Assembly (NCBI GenBank): GCA_963169765.1
Contig: CAUJEN010000090.1
Span: 203,260-267,259 of the forward strand
Direction of reading: 5' to 3'
From: QWHO01 sp021404945
GTDB taxonomy: Bacteria > Vulcanimicrobiota > Xenobia > Xenobiales > QWHO01
DNA: 64,000 bases
The position numbers and the translations under genes are program-made. The notes below the pieces were generated by a model. That model saw nothing but the letters and a program-made list of their open reading frames with translations. It did no database searches and was not told where the DNA came from. Every line of letters starts with the position of its first letter. The first letter of the stretch is position 1. Shown here one piece after another: positions 33,025-41,872 of the stretch.

Positions 33025-34773
33025 TTAGCCCGCTGCCACTGGCTGGTCCTCGAACAGATCCACCAGTTGGAAGGCGTCCACGTCCACCAGCCCCATGTCG
33101 GTCAGCTTTAGCGATGGGATCACTGGCAGGGCCAGGAAGGCCAGGGACATGAAGGGGTGCGCGGCCGTTCCTCCCAGGCTCCTGGCGGCCGCATACATGG
33201 CTTCCAGCTGCGTCTTCACCTCGGCCAGGGGACGGTCAGACATCAGCCCCGCGATCGGCAACGGCAGACTGGCCAGAACCTCACCGTCCCCGACGGCCGC
33301 CAGGCCTCCTCCGATGCGCTGCACTTCCTCCGCGGCCAGCTTCATGTCGGCGTCGTTGGCGCCCACAACGACCAGATTGTGAGAGTCGTGAGCCACGGTC
33401 GAAGCCAGAGCTCCTCGCTTGAGCCCGAAGCCCCGGGCCAGTCCCAGTCCGATCTGCCCGCTCGCTTTGTGGCGCTCGATCACGGCCAGCTTGAGGATGT
33501 CGCGCTTGGGATCGGCCACCACCTGGCCGTTCTCCTGACGCACCTCCTCCACCGCCTGGCGGGTGACAATCTGGCGGGGCACCAGCTCGATCACCCGGGC
33601 TCGCGTGCCCCGAGCCGGGATCTTCAATGAGTCATCGCTGAGCGGGGCCATCCGCATGGTGCCCACGACCTGGCTGTCGTCCACGCGAGCGGCCTCGAAG
33701 AGAGCCTCGCCGTCGCGGGCCACCAGCTTGCCCGCCTTGTAGACGCGCGATGGCTTCATGGAGAAGAGATCCTCCAGCACGACAAGATCGGCCAGATAGC
33801 CCGGCGCCACCGCCCCCCGGCGCTTCAAGCCGAAGTAGTTGGCCACGTTGATGGTGGCCAGTCGAATGGAGGTGATGGGGTCGAACCCCCGCCCGGCCGC
33901 TCGGCGGATCAGGTAGTTGATGTGTCCTTGCTCGACAAGATCGATGGGCTCGCGGTCGTCGGTGCAGAGCATCAGCCGGCTGAGGCGGTCGGGAGTGATG
34001 AGGGCGCTAAGGGCATCGAGGTTGCGGGCCACGCTGCCCTCGCGAATCATGATCGACAGTCCGGCTCGCAGCTTCTCGAGAGCCTCCTCATAAGTGGTGC
34101 ACTCGTGGTCGGAGCCGATGCCGGCGACGGCGTAGGCTGACAGGAGCTTGCCGCTCAGACCGGGGCAGTGGCCGTCGATGGGCCGCTCGCCAGCCGCCAG
34201 AATCTTCTTGAGCACTTCGGGGTCAGCCAGAAAGACCCCGGGAAAATTCATCACCTCGGCCAGTCCGCAGACGCCCGGCCGCTCGAAGCGGGTGGCCAGA
34301 TCCTCGGCCGACAGGCTGGCTCCCGAGTGCTCGAGGTTGGTGGCGGGAACGCAGGAGCTGAGGTTGACATAGATGTCCAGGGGGATTTTGCCGTTGAAGC
34401 CGAGGATGTAGTCGATTCCAGCCAGCCCACAAACATTGGCGATCTCGTGAGGGTCGGCGAATACGCCGGTGGTGCCCAGCGGCACCACGGCTCTGGCAAA
34501 CTCGGCCGGGCTCACCATGCTCGACTCGAGGTGCATGTGCGCGTCCAGGAAGCCAGGGGCCACGTAGCTGCCTTGCAGGTCCTCGGTCTGGAGGGCGGGG
34601 TACTCCCCCAGGCCGACCACAAAGCCTTGATGAACGGCCACCGAGCTGTTCTGGACCTCTCCGGTGAAGACATTCACCACCCTGGCGTTGGTCAGCAAAA
34701 GGTCGATCGTGACATCGCCCCGGGCGGCGGTGATCAGAGTGGTGAGCTGGTCGAGCGGAAGGCTTCTGTTCAT
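33025..34773 (-). CDS. ade: Adenine deaminase
   Basis: Deaminates adenine to hypoxanthine in purine salvage. The 582-residue amidohydrolase has the metal-binding PGFLDAHMHLESSM (HxH), the FADPHEIANVCG and GHCPGLSGK ligand histidines, SDHECTTYEEA, LCTDDREP (catalytic Asp), and the C-terminal domain with LASTVAHDSHNLVVVGAND, all typical of the AdeC class. Length is normal. AGAGGAAC precedes the ATG. A long hairpin lies in the 129-bp leader. Confidence 0.96.
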   Translation of the reverse strand: MNRSLPLDQLTTLITAARGDVTIDLLLTNARVVNVFTGEVQNSSVAVHQGFVVGLGEYPALQTEDLQGSYVAPGFLDAHMHLESSMVSPAEFARAVVPLGTTGVFADPHEIANVCGLAGIDYILGFNGKIPLDIYVNLSSCVPATNLEHSGASLSAEDLATRFERPGVCGLAEVMNFPGVFLADPEVLKKILAAGERPIDGHCPGLSGKLLSAYAVAGIGSDHECTTYEEALEKLRAGLSIMIREGSVARNLDALSALITPDRLSRLMLCTDDREPIDLVEQGHINYLIRRAAGRGFDPITSIRLATINVANYFGLKRRGAVAPGYLADLVVLEDLFSMKPSRVYKAGKLVARDGEALFEAARVDDSQVVGTMRMAPLSDDSLKIPARGTRARVIELVPRQIVTRQAVEEVRQENGQVVADPKRDILKLAVIERHKASGQIGLGLARGFGLKRGALASTVAHDSHNLVVVGANDADMKLAAEEVQRIGGGLAAVGDGEVLASLPLPIAGLMSDRPLAEVKTQLEAMYAAARSLGGTAAHPFMSLAFLALPVIPSLKLTDMGLVDVDAFQLVDLFEDQPVAAG

Positions 34774-34802
34774 GAGGTTCCTCTTCTTCTAAGGCGCCGC
34801 GC

Positions 34803-34855
34803 GTTGAACATTTCAGGAATTGGCGCGGCCGCGTTCCAATTCTGAACAGGTCAAC
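34803..34855. promoter_or_regulatory. Long hairpin upstream of ade
   Basis: TTCAG-(G)-AATTGG at 34812-34823 pairs with CCAATT-CTGAA at 34836-34846 around a loop that is itself palindromic (CGCGGCCGCG). GTTGA (34803) and TCAAC (34851) extend it. In the ade direction no T tract follows, so it is a better candidate for a leader structure or operator than for a terminator of the upstream gene. Confidence 0.4.
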
Positions 34856-34902
34856 GTGTAGCGCGCTTGCCAGGTGGGCGACTGCCTGTTCCCCGCGGCC
34901 GG

Positions 34903-36669
34903 TCACAGACCCTGCACAAGAGACTCCAGCGGGGCCGTGGGCTCGCCCAGGGCTCGGGCTTCCTCAATCGCCCGTTCCAAGACCTCGCGCGCTCGTGCTT
35001 TCTGGCCCAGGTTCTTGAGAGCCAGCCCCAGGTTGTGGGCGGCCGCCAGGTCGCAAGGATATTGAGCCACCTCGCGCTCGAGCAGCTCGATAGCGCGAGG
35101 ATCCCCCTTCTTCAGCCACAGGACGGCCAGGGCATTGACGGCGTCCGGATAATCAGGGCAGTGCCGCAGGGCTTGAACGAGGAGCTTCTCCTGACGGGCG
35201 GGATCAGGTTGGCTGAAGTGGGCCAGGAAAAGCGGCGTAGCCAGCTCCAGGCCGATTGCGGCCGGCTTGATGCGATAGACCAGCACAAGGGGAGAGCGAT
35301 GCACGCTCTCAACCAGGCTGCTGTGATCGGCCCAACGCTCCACATGGGGAGGGATGTCGTCGTGCTTTCGTCCGAAGATGGTGGCCACGCCGTCGTCAGG
35401 CTCGAGCACCATCAGGTCGGCCCGGGGAGCCACGGCGGCAAAAAGGTAGCTGCTCCAGGAGCGGGTCGAGCCGGCCTGGGCCACCTTGCGGCCGGTGTAG
35501 TATTCCAGGCAGCAGGTCATCATGGCTGAGATCAGGGTGTTTTGCGGCGTGTTGTCGCGAATCCAGCGATAGGCCTGACGGCGAACCTGCCATTGCTGAT
35601 CGGCCAGTTGTCCCAACCGCACCAGCTCGAGGTCGCGCGGCAGGGCCAGAGTGAGCAGACAGACCAGGACCACGCTGGCAGCTCGCCGGGGCACGTTTTG
35701 AAGGGCGAAGAAGAGCACCAGCGGCCAGCCGGGCAACCAGTAACGGCCATAGACGAAGGGCCACAGGTTGTGAAAGGCGAGATAGCCGAGAAATCCCAGA
35801 GTGACCGGCTCGCTACGGGTGCGCCAGAGGGTACGGATGGCGCCCAGGAGCACCACGATGGCCAGCCAGGCGCCCGGTTGTCCCAGGCCCAGGAACTCGC
35901 TCCCGAGAAAGCTCGGGAGCTGAGCCCAGAAGGTGAAGAACTGGTCCACCACGGTGGCCGTCTTGTAGAAGCTCCCTGCCTGATTGGTGTAATTTCCCGA
36001 ACCGGTCGAGAGCAGGATCGAAAAGAAGGTATAAGGGGCCGCCGCCAGGCTCCCCAGCAGAAAGAGTCCGATGGCCTTCCAGCGCCGCTGCAGGGCCAGG
36101 GCCAGAGTGAAGGCCGGAACCAGCATGACCCCCGGAAGGCGGACCAGGTAGAGAAAGCTGACGAACAGACCGATCCAGTGCCAGCGGCAGTCGCGTTTGA
36201 GGTCGAACTCGTGACGGCCCCACACCAGGCCGGCCAGGAACAGGCAACTGAAGGGGATGTCTGACATCACGCTGGTGCCAAAGGTCAGCCCGGCGGGAGT
36301 GAGGGCGTAGGTCATACCTAAAAGCATGCTTGCGAGCCGACCCAGGCGCGGAAAAGCCAGCACCACCACCAGCGTGGCCCCGATCAGGGTCAGCAACAGG
36401 CAGAAAGCTTGCAGAGCAACGGGGGAGCCCCCGCCCAGCAGGTAAGCTGGAATGAGCATGATGGAGAAGCCCGGAAAGTATTGAGCCGAGCCACCATCTT
36501 GCTCGCGGGTGGCCAGCAAACGACCGCTCTCCAGCAGACGCTCGGTGCCGATCAGGTAGCAGGCGTCGTCATTGAAGCCACCAAACTGGTGATAAGGCAT
36601 GGCGGCCACCAGCGCCAGGGTCATGGCCCCCAGCAGGACCGCCCAGATGGCCCAAAAACGACGTGTCAT
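34903..36669 (-). CDS. GT-C-type (GT39-like) membrane glycosyltransferase with TPR tail
   Basis: A 588-residue protein with about ten hydrophobic helices in residues 1-340. The first outer loop contains FGGFNDDACYLIGTERLLES; such a DD/DE site is the catalytic aspartate pair of GT-C enzymes that use polyprenyl-linked sugars. RYWLPGWPLVLFFAL and RWIRDNTPQNTLI are also seen in ArnT/PMT-like proteins. The C-terminal 120 residues carry TPR-like helices (PDAVNALAVLWLKKGDPRAI; AAHNLGLALKNLGQKARARE). Likely transfers a sugar to protein or lipid outside the membrane; acceptor unknown. Confidence 0.78.
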   Translation of the reverse strand: MTRRFWAIWAVLLGAMTLALVAAMPYHQFGGFNDDACYLIGTERLLESGRLLATREQDGGSAQYFPGFSIMLIPAYLLGGGSPVALQAFCLLLTLIGATLVVVLAFPRLGRLASMLLGMTYALTPAGLTFGTSVMSDIPFSCLFLAGLVWGRHEFDLKRDCRWHWIGLFVSFLYLVRLPGVMLVPAFTLALALQRRWKAIGLFLLGSLAAAPYTFFSILLSTGSGNYTNQAGSFYKTATVVDQFFTFWAQLPSFLGSEFLGLGQPGAWLAIVVLLGAIRTLWRTRSEPVTLGFLGYLAFHNLWPFVYGRYWLPGWPLVLFFALQNVPRRAASVVLVCLLTLALPRDLELVRLGQLADQQWQVRRQAYRWIRDNTPQNTLISAMMTCCLEYYTGRKVAQAGSTRSWSSYLFAAVAPRADLMVLEPDDGVATIFGRKHDDIPPHVERWADHSSLVESVHRSPLVLVYRIKPAAIGLELATPLFLAHFSQPDPARQEKLLVQALRHCPDYPDAVNALAVLWLKKGDPRAIELLEREVAQYPCDLAAAHNLGLALKNLGQKARAREVLERAIEEARALGEPTAPLESLVQGL

Positions 36670-36731
36670 CGCGGGCCCTCGGCTTCGACGACAAAGAGGA
36701 GCGAGCCTGCGAGAGGGGGAAACGGGCCCTC

Positions 36732-37166
36732 ATGCTGTTTACCACCCCGGCCCAAGAGGCTTGTTTTGCCAAGATCACTCCCTGGATCAACGACCTGTTC
36801 GGCGAAGCGGCCGTCGCTCGTGCCGGCGAGCCGGTCTTCGATGTCAAAGTGGGGTCGGCTCTGACCGAAGTGGGCGTGTTTCCCTGGAAGGAAGACGAAT
36901 CGGTGGTCTGCGCCCGGGCCCGGGTCATCCACGGGGTGACTTTGAGCCCCGAGTTGCTGCAGTACCTGCTCCGCCAGAACTCGGTGATTCGCTTCGGGGC
37001 TTTCGGCATCGAGTCAGACAACGAGATTTTCTTCCTCCACTCCATCGTGGGCTCGACTTGCGACAAGCCGGAGTTGGAGGCCACCGTCCGCTCGGTTTCC
37101 AGTCTGGCCGATCGCTACGACGACGAGATTCGCAATCGCTGGGGAGGGCGGCGGGCGGCCGACTGA
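36732..37166 (+). CDS. YbjN-family protein
   Basis: The 144-residue frame begins MLFTTPAQEACFAKITPWIN, followed by VFDVKVGSALTEVGVFPW, RFGAFGIESDNEIFFLHSIV and ADRYDDEIRNRWGG. These strands and helices match the YbjN / type III secretion chaperone-like fold found widely in bacteria with unclear function. ATG 36732 has GAGGGGG upstream; a GTG at 36663 in frame would overlap the divergent glycosyltransferase start and add 23 residues. The end is followed by strong hairpins. Confidence 0.75.
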   Translation: MLFTTPAQEACFAKITPWINDLFGEAAVARAGEPVFDVKVGSALTEVGVFPWKEDESVVCARARVIHGVTLSPELLQYLLRQNSVIRFGAFGIESDNEIFFLHSIVGSTCDKPELEATVRSVSSLADRYDDEIRNRWGGRRAAD

Positions 37167-37207
37167 AACCAGGAGGCGCGGCCGGAAAGGCCGTGCCGAT
37201 CAACTTC

Positions 37208-37238
37208 TAAAGTGCAAGGCCTTTGGTCTTGCACTTTA
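37208..37238. terminator. Bidirectional terminator hairpin
   Basis: TAAAGTGCAAG and CTTGCACTTTA form a perfect 11-bp stem with a 9-nt loop between the YbjN gene (ends 37166) and the convergent glycosyltransferase (ends 37310). Runs of three T or A at the stem ends serve both directions. Confidence 0.7.
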
Positions 37239-37239
37239 C

Positions 37240-37268
37240 AACGCGCTGGAACGCAGTTCCGGCGCGTT
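37240..37268. terminator. Second hairpin in the convergent junction
   Basis: AACGCGC-T-GGAAC and GTTCC-G-GCGCGTT form a near-perfect 12-bp stem (one mismatch) with loop GCA, one base after the first hairpin. A third, weaker inverted repeat (GCTAATG at 37280, CATTAGC at 37308) follows with a 21-nt spacer. A T-rich tail is lacking, so it may be an RNA-stabilising or protein-binding structure. Confidence 0.5.
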
Positions 37269-37309
37269 CGTCAGATTGTGCTAATGGGCCAGACCAAAGT
37301 GCGAGCACA

Positions 37310-38470
37310 TTAGCCCGCCGTCGAGAGGCGCCGGGCAAGGGCTGAGCCGTTGGTCCGGGGCGCTGCCTGGCCGTTACTCGCGGGAGCGCACTCGCGCTCC
37401 AATAGCTTGAGCATGCGGTGGGCCGCTCGCTCCCAATCGAACTGGGCCGCTTGAGGGGGGCCCAGCTCGCGGAGCGTCTCAGCCTGGCCCAGGCCTTCCA
37501 GAATTCCCTGGGCCATCTCGACCGGTTCCTCGGCATTGAACCAGCGCACCGCGGTCCCGCCAACCTCGCTCAAGGCACTGGTGCGGGCGGCGCAGCAGGG
37601 GGCGGCGCAGGCCATGGCCTCGAGCAGCGGGAGGCCGAAGCTCTCGTGCAGCGAGGGCATCACGAACAGATCGCAGTATTGATAGAGCCGAACCAGCCGC
37701 TCGGGCTCAACTTCCTCCAAGAAGACGACCCGATTGCCCAGTGCCCGAACTCGCTCGCTCACCGGACAGGCCCGTCCGATCAGGCGCTGGGTCAGGCTCA
37801 AACGGGGACGGCGGCAAACCAGCACCAGGCGATGGGGAATCTGGCCCGAAAGCCAGGTGACAGCGTCTAGCAGGCCGCAAAGATTTTTGCGAGGCTCGGT
37901 CGAGCCCACGAACAAAAGGTAGGGAATGCCTCCCGTGCATTCTTCCAGAAACTCGCTGCGCAGCCGCGGATCGTGGCCGGGAGGGGTGAAGATAGGATCG
38001 ACTCCCGGGGCCAGCACCTCGGCTTTGCCCAGGGGAAGCTCCAGAGCGCTCACCAGCTCACGTCGGGAAAACTCCGAGGGAAGCACGACCCGATCAGCCA
38101 CCTGTGCAGCCAAGCGCATTCGCTCACGCTCGGCGTCAGGTTTGGCGGAAGCCAGCGGACCAAAGCAGGCCGTATCGTGGATCCAGACCACCCGTGGACA
38201 TTCAGGATCCCAGTCGACCCGAGCAAAGGGGAAGAGCGCTACGTCGAAGCGCGAGCCAGCGCCGGCCCAGGTGCACTCGAAATCCCAGCCCAGCTCGTCT
38301 TGCAGGGGAGCGAGCTGGTGGCGCTCGCGAGCCACCAGAACAACGCGATGCGAGAGCACCCCGCTCTTTCGCTTCCAAACCTCGAGCAGATTGCGCGTAA
38401 ACCGTCCCGCCCCTCGACGGACCCGCGGTAGCTGCGTTGCGTCCACCGCAATGGTCAAAGACCGCGACAT
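37310..38470 (-). CDS. Glycosyltransferase family 4 (GT-B fold)
   Basis: A 386-residue protein starting at ATG 38470. N-terminal domain: AVDATQLPRVRRGAGRFTRN (G-x-G-R/Y, as in mannosyl- and rhamnosyltransferases) and VVWIHDTACFGPLA. C-terminal domain: YLLFVGSTEPRKNLCGLLDA, then FVMPSLHESFGLPLLEAMAC with the E(x7)E donor-binding motif. It resembles mannosyltransferases that build exopolysaccharide. With the flippase and GT-C genes elsewhere in the window, a role in surface glycan assembly is plausible but unlinked by operon. Confidence 0.88.
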   Translation of the reverse strand: MSRSLTIAVDATQLPRVRRGAGRFTRNLLEVWKRKSGVLSHRVVLVARERHQLAPLQDELGWDFECTWAGAGSRFDVALFPFARVDWDPECPRVVWIHDTACFGPLASAKPDAERERMRLAAQVADRVVLPSEFSRRELVSALELPLGKAEVLAPGVDPIFTPPGHDPRLRSEFLEECTGGIPYLLFVGSTEPRKNLCGLLDAVTWLSGQIPHRLVLVCRRPRLSLTQRLIGRACPVSERVRALGNRVVFLEEVEPERLVRLYQYCDLFVMPSLHESFGLPLLEAMACAAPCCAARTSALSEVGGTAVRWFNAEEPVEMAQGILEGLGQAETLRELGPPQAAQFDWERAAHRMLKLLERECAPASNGQAAPRTNGSALARRLSTAG

Positions 38471-38547
38471 AAGCTCGGAATGTTCTGCTCGGACCAGCGA
38501 ATTCCTGTTTGGGCAGGACCGGCCTGCCCGGCCGGGAAGCAATTTTT

Positions 38548-40041
38548 GTGCGCCGTTCCAGCCTTTGGGCCCTTTGCCTGCTGGCCTGCTTGATGCTGGC
38601 AGCCCTGGCCGCGCCCCCAATCAGCGTCCGGCCGACCCGTCTCCTGGTGCCCCTGGGAGAGGTGCGAAGCGCTGCCTGGCAGGGCCCGAGTCGGCCCGAG
38701 GTGGTCGTCTCCGATCCCGAGGTGGCGGAGGCCCGTCTGGAGGGAAACCGGGTGGTGGTGCGCGGCCTTTCGGAAGGCGATGCCCTGGTCAGCCTCAGCT
38801 TTGGCTCTCGTGAAGTCGGGTTGCCAATCCAGGTACGGACTCCAGCCGCCCGCCTGCCCGCTCGCCTGGCTGTCAGCCTGACCGGAGAGAGCGTTTCCCA
38901 CACCGTCCTCTCTCAGGCTTTGCGAGTGGCCATGGATGCCCAGAGCGGGCTAGACCCGCGGGCTCAGCTGAGCCTGCAACCCCGTCGCGCCAATGGCGCT
39001 CTGCTGGTGGACGTCAGCGCCAGCGGTCCGGGGCTGCTGCCGGTCAGCCGCACTATCGCGGTGGATGTCTCGCTGCAGCAGCTGCCCTTGACCCCTGCTC
39101 GCACGCTGGTGGTCAGCAACCGCCCCGAGCTGGTGCTTGCCCCCGGATTGCTGCTCGATCGCCCCCTGCCACCCGGACCAAGCCGCTTGCTTTACCACCA
39201 CAGAGGTAGTCCCGATGCTCCTCATCAAGAGCTTGAGGTCTTGCTCAAGAACGTGAATGCGACACCGGCCAGAGTCCGAGTGGCGGTTGCCAGCGTGGGT
39301 CCAAGCAACGATGAGATTTTCGCCGGCCACAAGGCCGCCCAGCTGCTGCTCGACCAGCAAGAGAAGGCAGAGAGCTTCTTTTTGCGGGTGGGACCGGGGC
39401 AGGAAGTGGTGCTCGACCGCAAGCTGCTCAAGTCGGGTCAGACAGTCAGTGGCATGGGCTGGCTCGAGCCTCTGGACGGATCCCAGCTGCGAGTGTTGGT
39501 CCGGGCCAGCGAGCACGGTCGGGGCAACATTCCCAGCGAGGAGGCGCCGGACACGGGCGGCCGGACCGGCCGCGGGCTTTTCCCCGCCGCGATGGACGTG
39601 TCCCACGCCCACAACCTGGGCGGTCCCTTCACCTACATGCCATTGGGAGAGGCTCCCTTCGAGGTGGAGCCGGTCACGGGCGAGACCAATTACGGCCACT
39701 TCGGAATGGTCTATCGGGTGCGAGTGCTCCTGATCAACCCTGACGTGGTTCCCCGCAAAGCCTGGATCGACTTCGTGCCTCGAGCCGGGCCGGCCCGGGG
39801 CAGTCTCTACGTGGACGGCCAGAGAGTGGAAACCGACATGGGCAACTCGGCCAGCGAGATCAAGGTGGGGGAGTGGGAGCTCGAGCCGGGCGAGCAGCGC
39901 GAGGTCCGCATCGAGACCTTTCCCCAGTCGGGCTCCAACTACCCGGTCTTTCTGGTCGTCAAGTCCAACTATGCCAATGGCGCCATCCCAGCCCCGCCCA
40001 GGCCCGAGGTAGTGCCAGGCGAGTCAGAGTTCATGTTCTGA
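38548..40041 (+). CDS. Secreted beta-rich protein, unknown function
   Basis: About 497 residues from GTG 38548 (GGGAAGC 8 bp upstream). Signal peptide (SSLWALCLLACLMLAALAA) with AAPPIS after it. The N-terminal 100 residues (ISVRPTRLLVPLGEVRSAAW; PEVAEARLEGNRVVVRGLSE) look like an Ig-like or pilus-secretin (BON/CpaC-type) strand module. The remainder is a beta-sandwich-rich domain with LEVLLKNVNATPARVRVAVA and MDVSHAHNLGGPFTYMPLGE. No catalytic motif seen. It diverges from the glycosyltransferase gene with a 77-bp gap. Confidence 0.6.
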   Translation: MRRSSLWALCLLACLMLAALAAPPISVRPTRLLVPLGEVRSAAWQGPSRPEVVVSDPEVAEARLEGNRVVVRGLSEGDALVSLSFGSREVGLPIQVRTPAARLPARLAVSLTGESVSHTVLSQALRVAMDAQSGLDPRAQLSLQPRRANGALLVDVSASGPGLLPVSRTIAVDVSLQQLPLTPARTLVVSNRPELVLAPGLLLDRPLPPGPSRLLYHHRGSPDAPHQELEVLLKNVNATPARVRVAVASVGPSNDEIFAGHKAAQLLLDQQEKAESFFLRVGPGQEVVLDRKLLKSGQTVSGMGWLEPLDGSQLRVLVRASEHGRGNIPSEEAPDTGGRTGRGLFPAAMDVSHAHNLGGPFTYMPLGEAPFEVEPVTGETNYGHFGMVYRVRVLLINPDVVPRKAWIDFVPRAGPARGSLYVDGQRVETDMGNSASEIKVGEWELEPGEQREVRIETFPQSGSNYPVFLVVKSNYANGAIPAPPRPEVVPGESEFMF

Positions 40042-40126
40042 GCTTCGTGTGCCAGCTACCGTGCGTTTCGAAACGTTGCCGAAGTGAAGTGGGCGATGGG
40101 ACGAGGTTCAACGAATTCACAGCAGG

Positions 40127-41871
40127 TCAGTGGGCGGGATTGATTGCGACCTGAACGTCAGGTTCCTGCTGGCTTACGTCGCGGATGGAGACGGCCACTT
40201 GCCGCCCCCTTCCTGAATGAGCCGGCAGGGGGCTCAGTCCGATTCCCACTAAAAACAGGGTTCCGTTCTTGCGCATTCCTCTGAGCCCTCGCCCTGAAAC
40301 CATCTCGCGGGCTTTCGGATCTCGGAAAAAGCTCTGAACCAGGCCCGGGTGCGCGGCTTGAGCGTTCTGGGGAACCAGGCGCTGCACCGGCAGGCCGACC
40401 AGCTCCCCGGGTTCGTATCCAAAGAGTTTTTCGCTCTGGAGGTTGGCCAGTCGGATCACGCCCTGTTGGTCCACCACCATCAAGCCGTCCGGCGCGCACT
40501 CGAGCACGCTGCGGTAGAACTCCTCGGTTGCCTTGAGCTCGAGCTCGGCTCGCTTGATTCGAGTGATGTCCTGGGTCACCCCGAACATGTCGGTGGGCTT
40601 GCCATGCGAGTCCTTGACCACGTGGCCCAGGGCGTGCGCCCAGCAGACTCCTCGAGCAGTGCCCCATGCTCGGCGGTCAGAGTGGACAGGGAAGCGATCT
40701 CGAGCGCCGCAACAACCCTCTCCTGGGTCTGGATTGGAATGACTGCCAGGCTTTGCGGCCGGGCCTGGCCCAGGCCCGAGATGATGCTGACATAGTCGGC
40801 GGGAAGGTCCTTGAGCACCAGGCTCTTTCGGTCGAGCACAGCTTGCCCGGCAACGCCGCTGCCCGGGGCGAAACTCGCTCCGCCGGGCTGGCCCGGTGGG
40901 GTCCCATACCCGCTTGTGAGGTGGTAGCGCCCATCGGCCTCGTCGAGCAGATGAAAGGCGCCATATCCCCCTCCCACCAGTGGGACCAGTCGGGAGAGCG
41001 CTCGCCGGCCAAACTCCTCGGGTTGCTCAGCTCCGTGCAGGTCTTCGGTTAGCTCGGCGACACTGGCGGAGATCCAGCGCCGATGCTCCGCCTCCCCTCG
41101 AGCCCGCCTGAGCTGCTCCATCGCTCGGGCCAGCTCCCCGATCTCCGAACGGTCCTCCTGGTAGCCGATGCGAGTGTCGCTATGACCCGAAACCAGGGCC
41201 TGGATGGACTTGCTCAGAGCCACCACCGGGCCTACGACCCTCTTTTGATAAAAAAAGACCAGGCCAGCCAGCACCGTCAACAAGGTCAGCACCTGAGTGC
41301 CCAGAGCCAGTCGGCCAAACAGAGTGGAGCTTTCGGACAGCTCGGAGACCTGCTTTTTCGAACTCTTGTCAAGTGCCTGCCTGAATTGCGCCAGCGGTTC
41401 CGTCACCGAGGCCCTGGCACTCTCATACTCGGGGCTGTGGACGATGGCGATGGCTCGGGCCAGGTCCTTCCATGCGACCGCATCCAGGGCATCTTGCTCA
41501 AGTTGCGCCAGAGAGTCAGCGTTCTGCTCGGCCTGGGTGATGAGCAATCGCTCTTCAGGGGTCACTCCGAGCTGCCTCAAGCTCTGGATGAATTCGCTCC
41601 GGGCCTGGTCGGTCTTCGACCGCTCGAGAGCGCTGTGGTACCTCGCCTCTCCAGTTGCCGCGAGCGCGCGCAGAGAATCGCTCCTGCGAAAGTCGCTGAG
41701 AGCGAGCTGGTCGGTGAGCTCAAGAGCCGTTCGCTGATTCTGCAGGGCCTGCACTTCGCTGGCTCGATACTCTCGGGCATAGTGCGCGCAGGCGATGGAC
41801 AGCAGGCATAGAGCCAGGACGAATGCGATCAGGATCGAGCTCGTGCGCTGGATTGCTGCGTCCGAGAGCAT
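40127..41871 (-). pseudogene. Frameshifted membrane sensor (HAMP-GAF-PAS), disrupted and lacking an output domain
   Basis: The first frame (41871-40576) has a membrane anchor (TSSILIAFVLALCLLSIACA), a helical sensor region with a second helix, a HAMP domain (VGPVVALSKSIQALVSGHSD) and a GAF domain (LVGGGYGAFHLLDEADGRYH) up to LTAEHGALLEE. There the frame derails, ending after about 20 unrelated residues. One frame over, the end of a PAS domain resumes (WAHALGHVVKDSHGKPTDMF, DITRIKRAELELKATEE), followed by a second PAS (SVLECAPDGLMVVDQQGVIR) and a stop at 40127. The start of the first PAS is missing and no histidine kinase or GGDEF domain follows, so an out-of-frame internal deletion is likely. 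Confidence 0.75.
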
Positions 41872-41872
41872 C

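Noticed and set aside
32907..33152. Plus-strand frame of 81 codons in the intergenic region before ade
   Set aside because: It begins in AT-richer non-coding sequence, overlaps the 3' end of ade and is Arg/Pro-rich with no ribosome site or domain.
34774..34902. Purine riboswitch upstream of adenine deaminase
   Set aside because: The leader is too short and the hairpin does not show the three-way junction or conserved core of known purine riboswitches.
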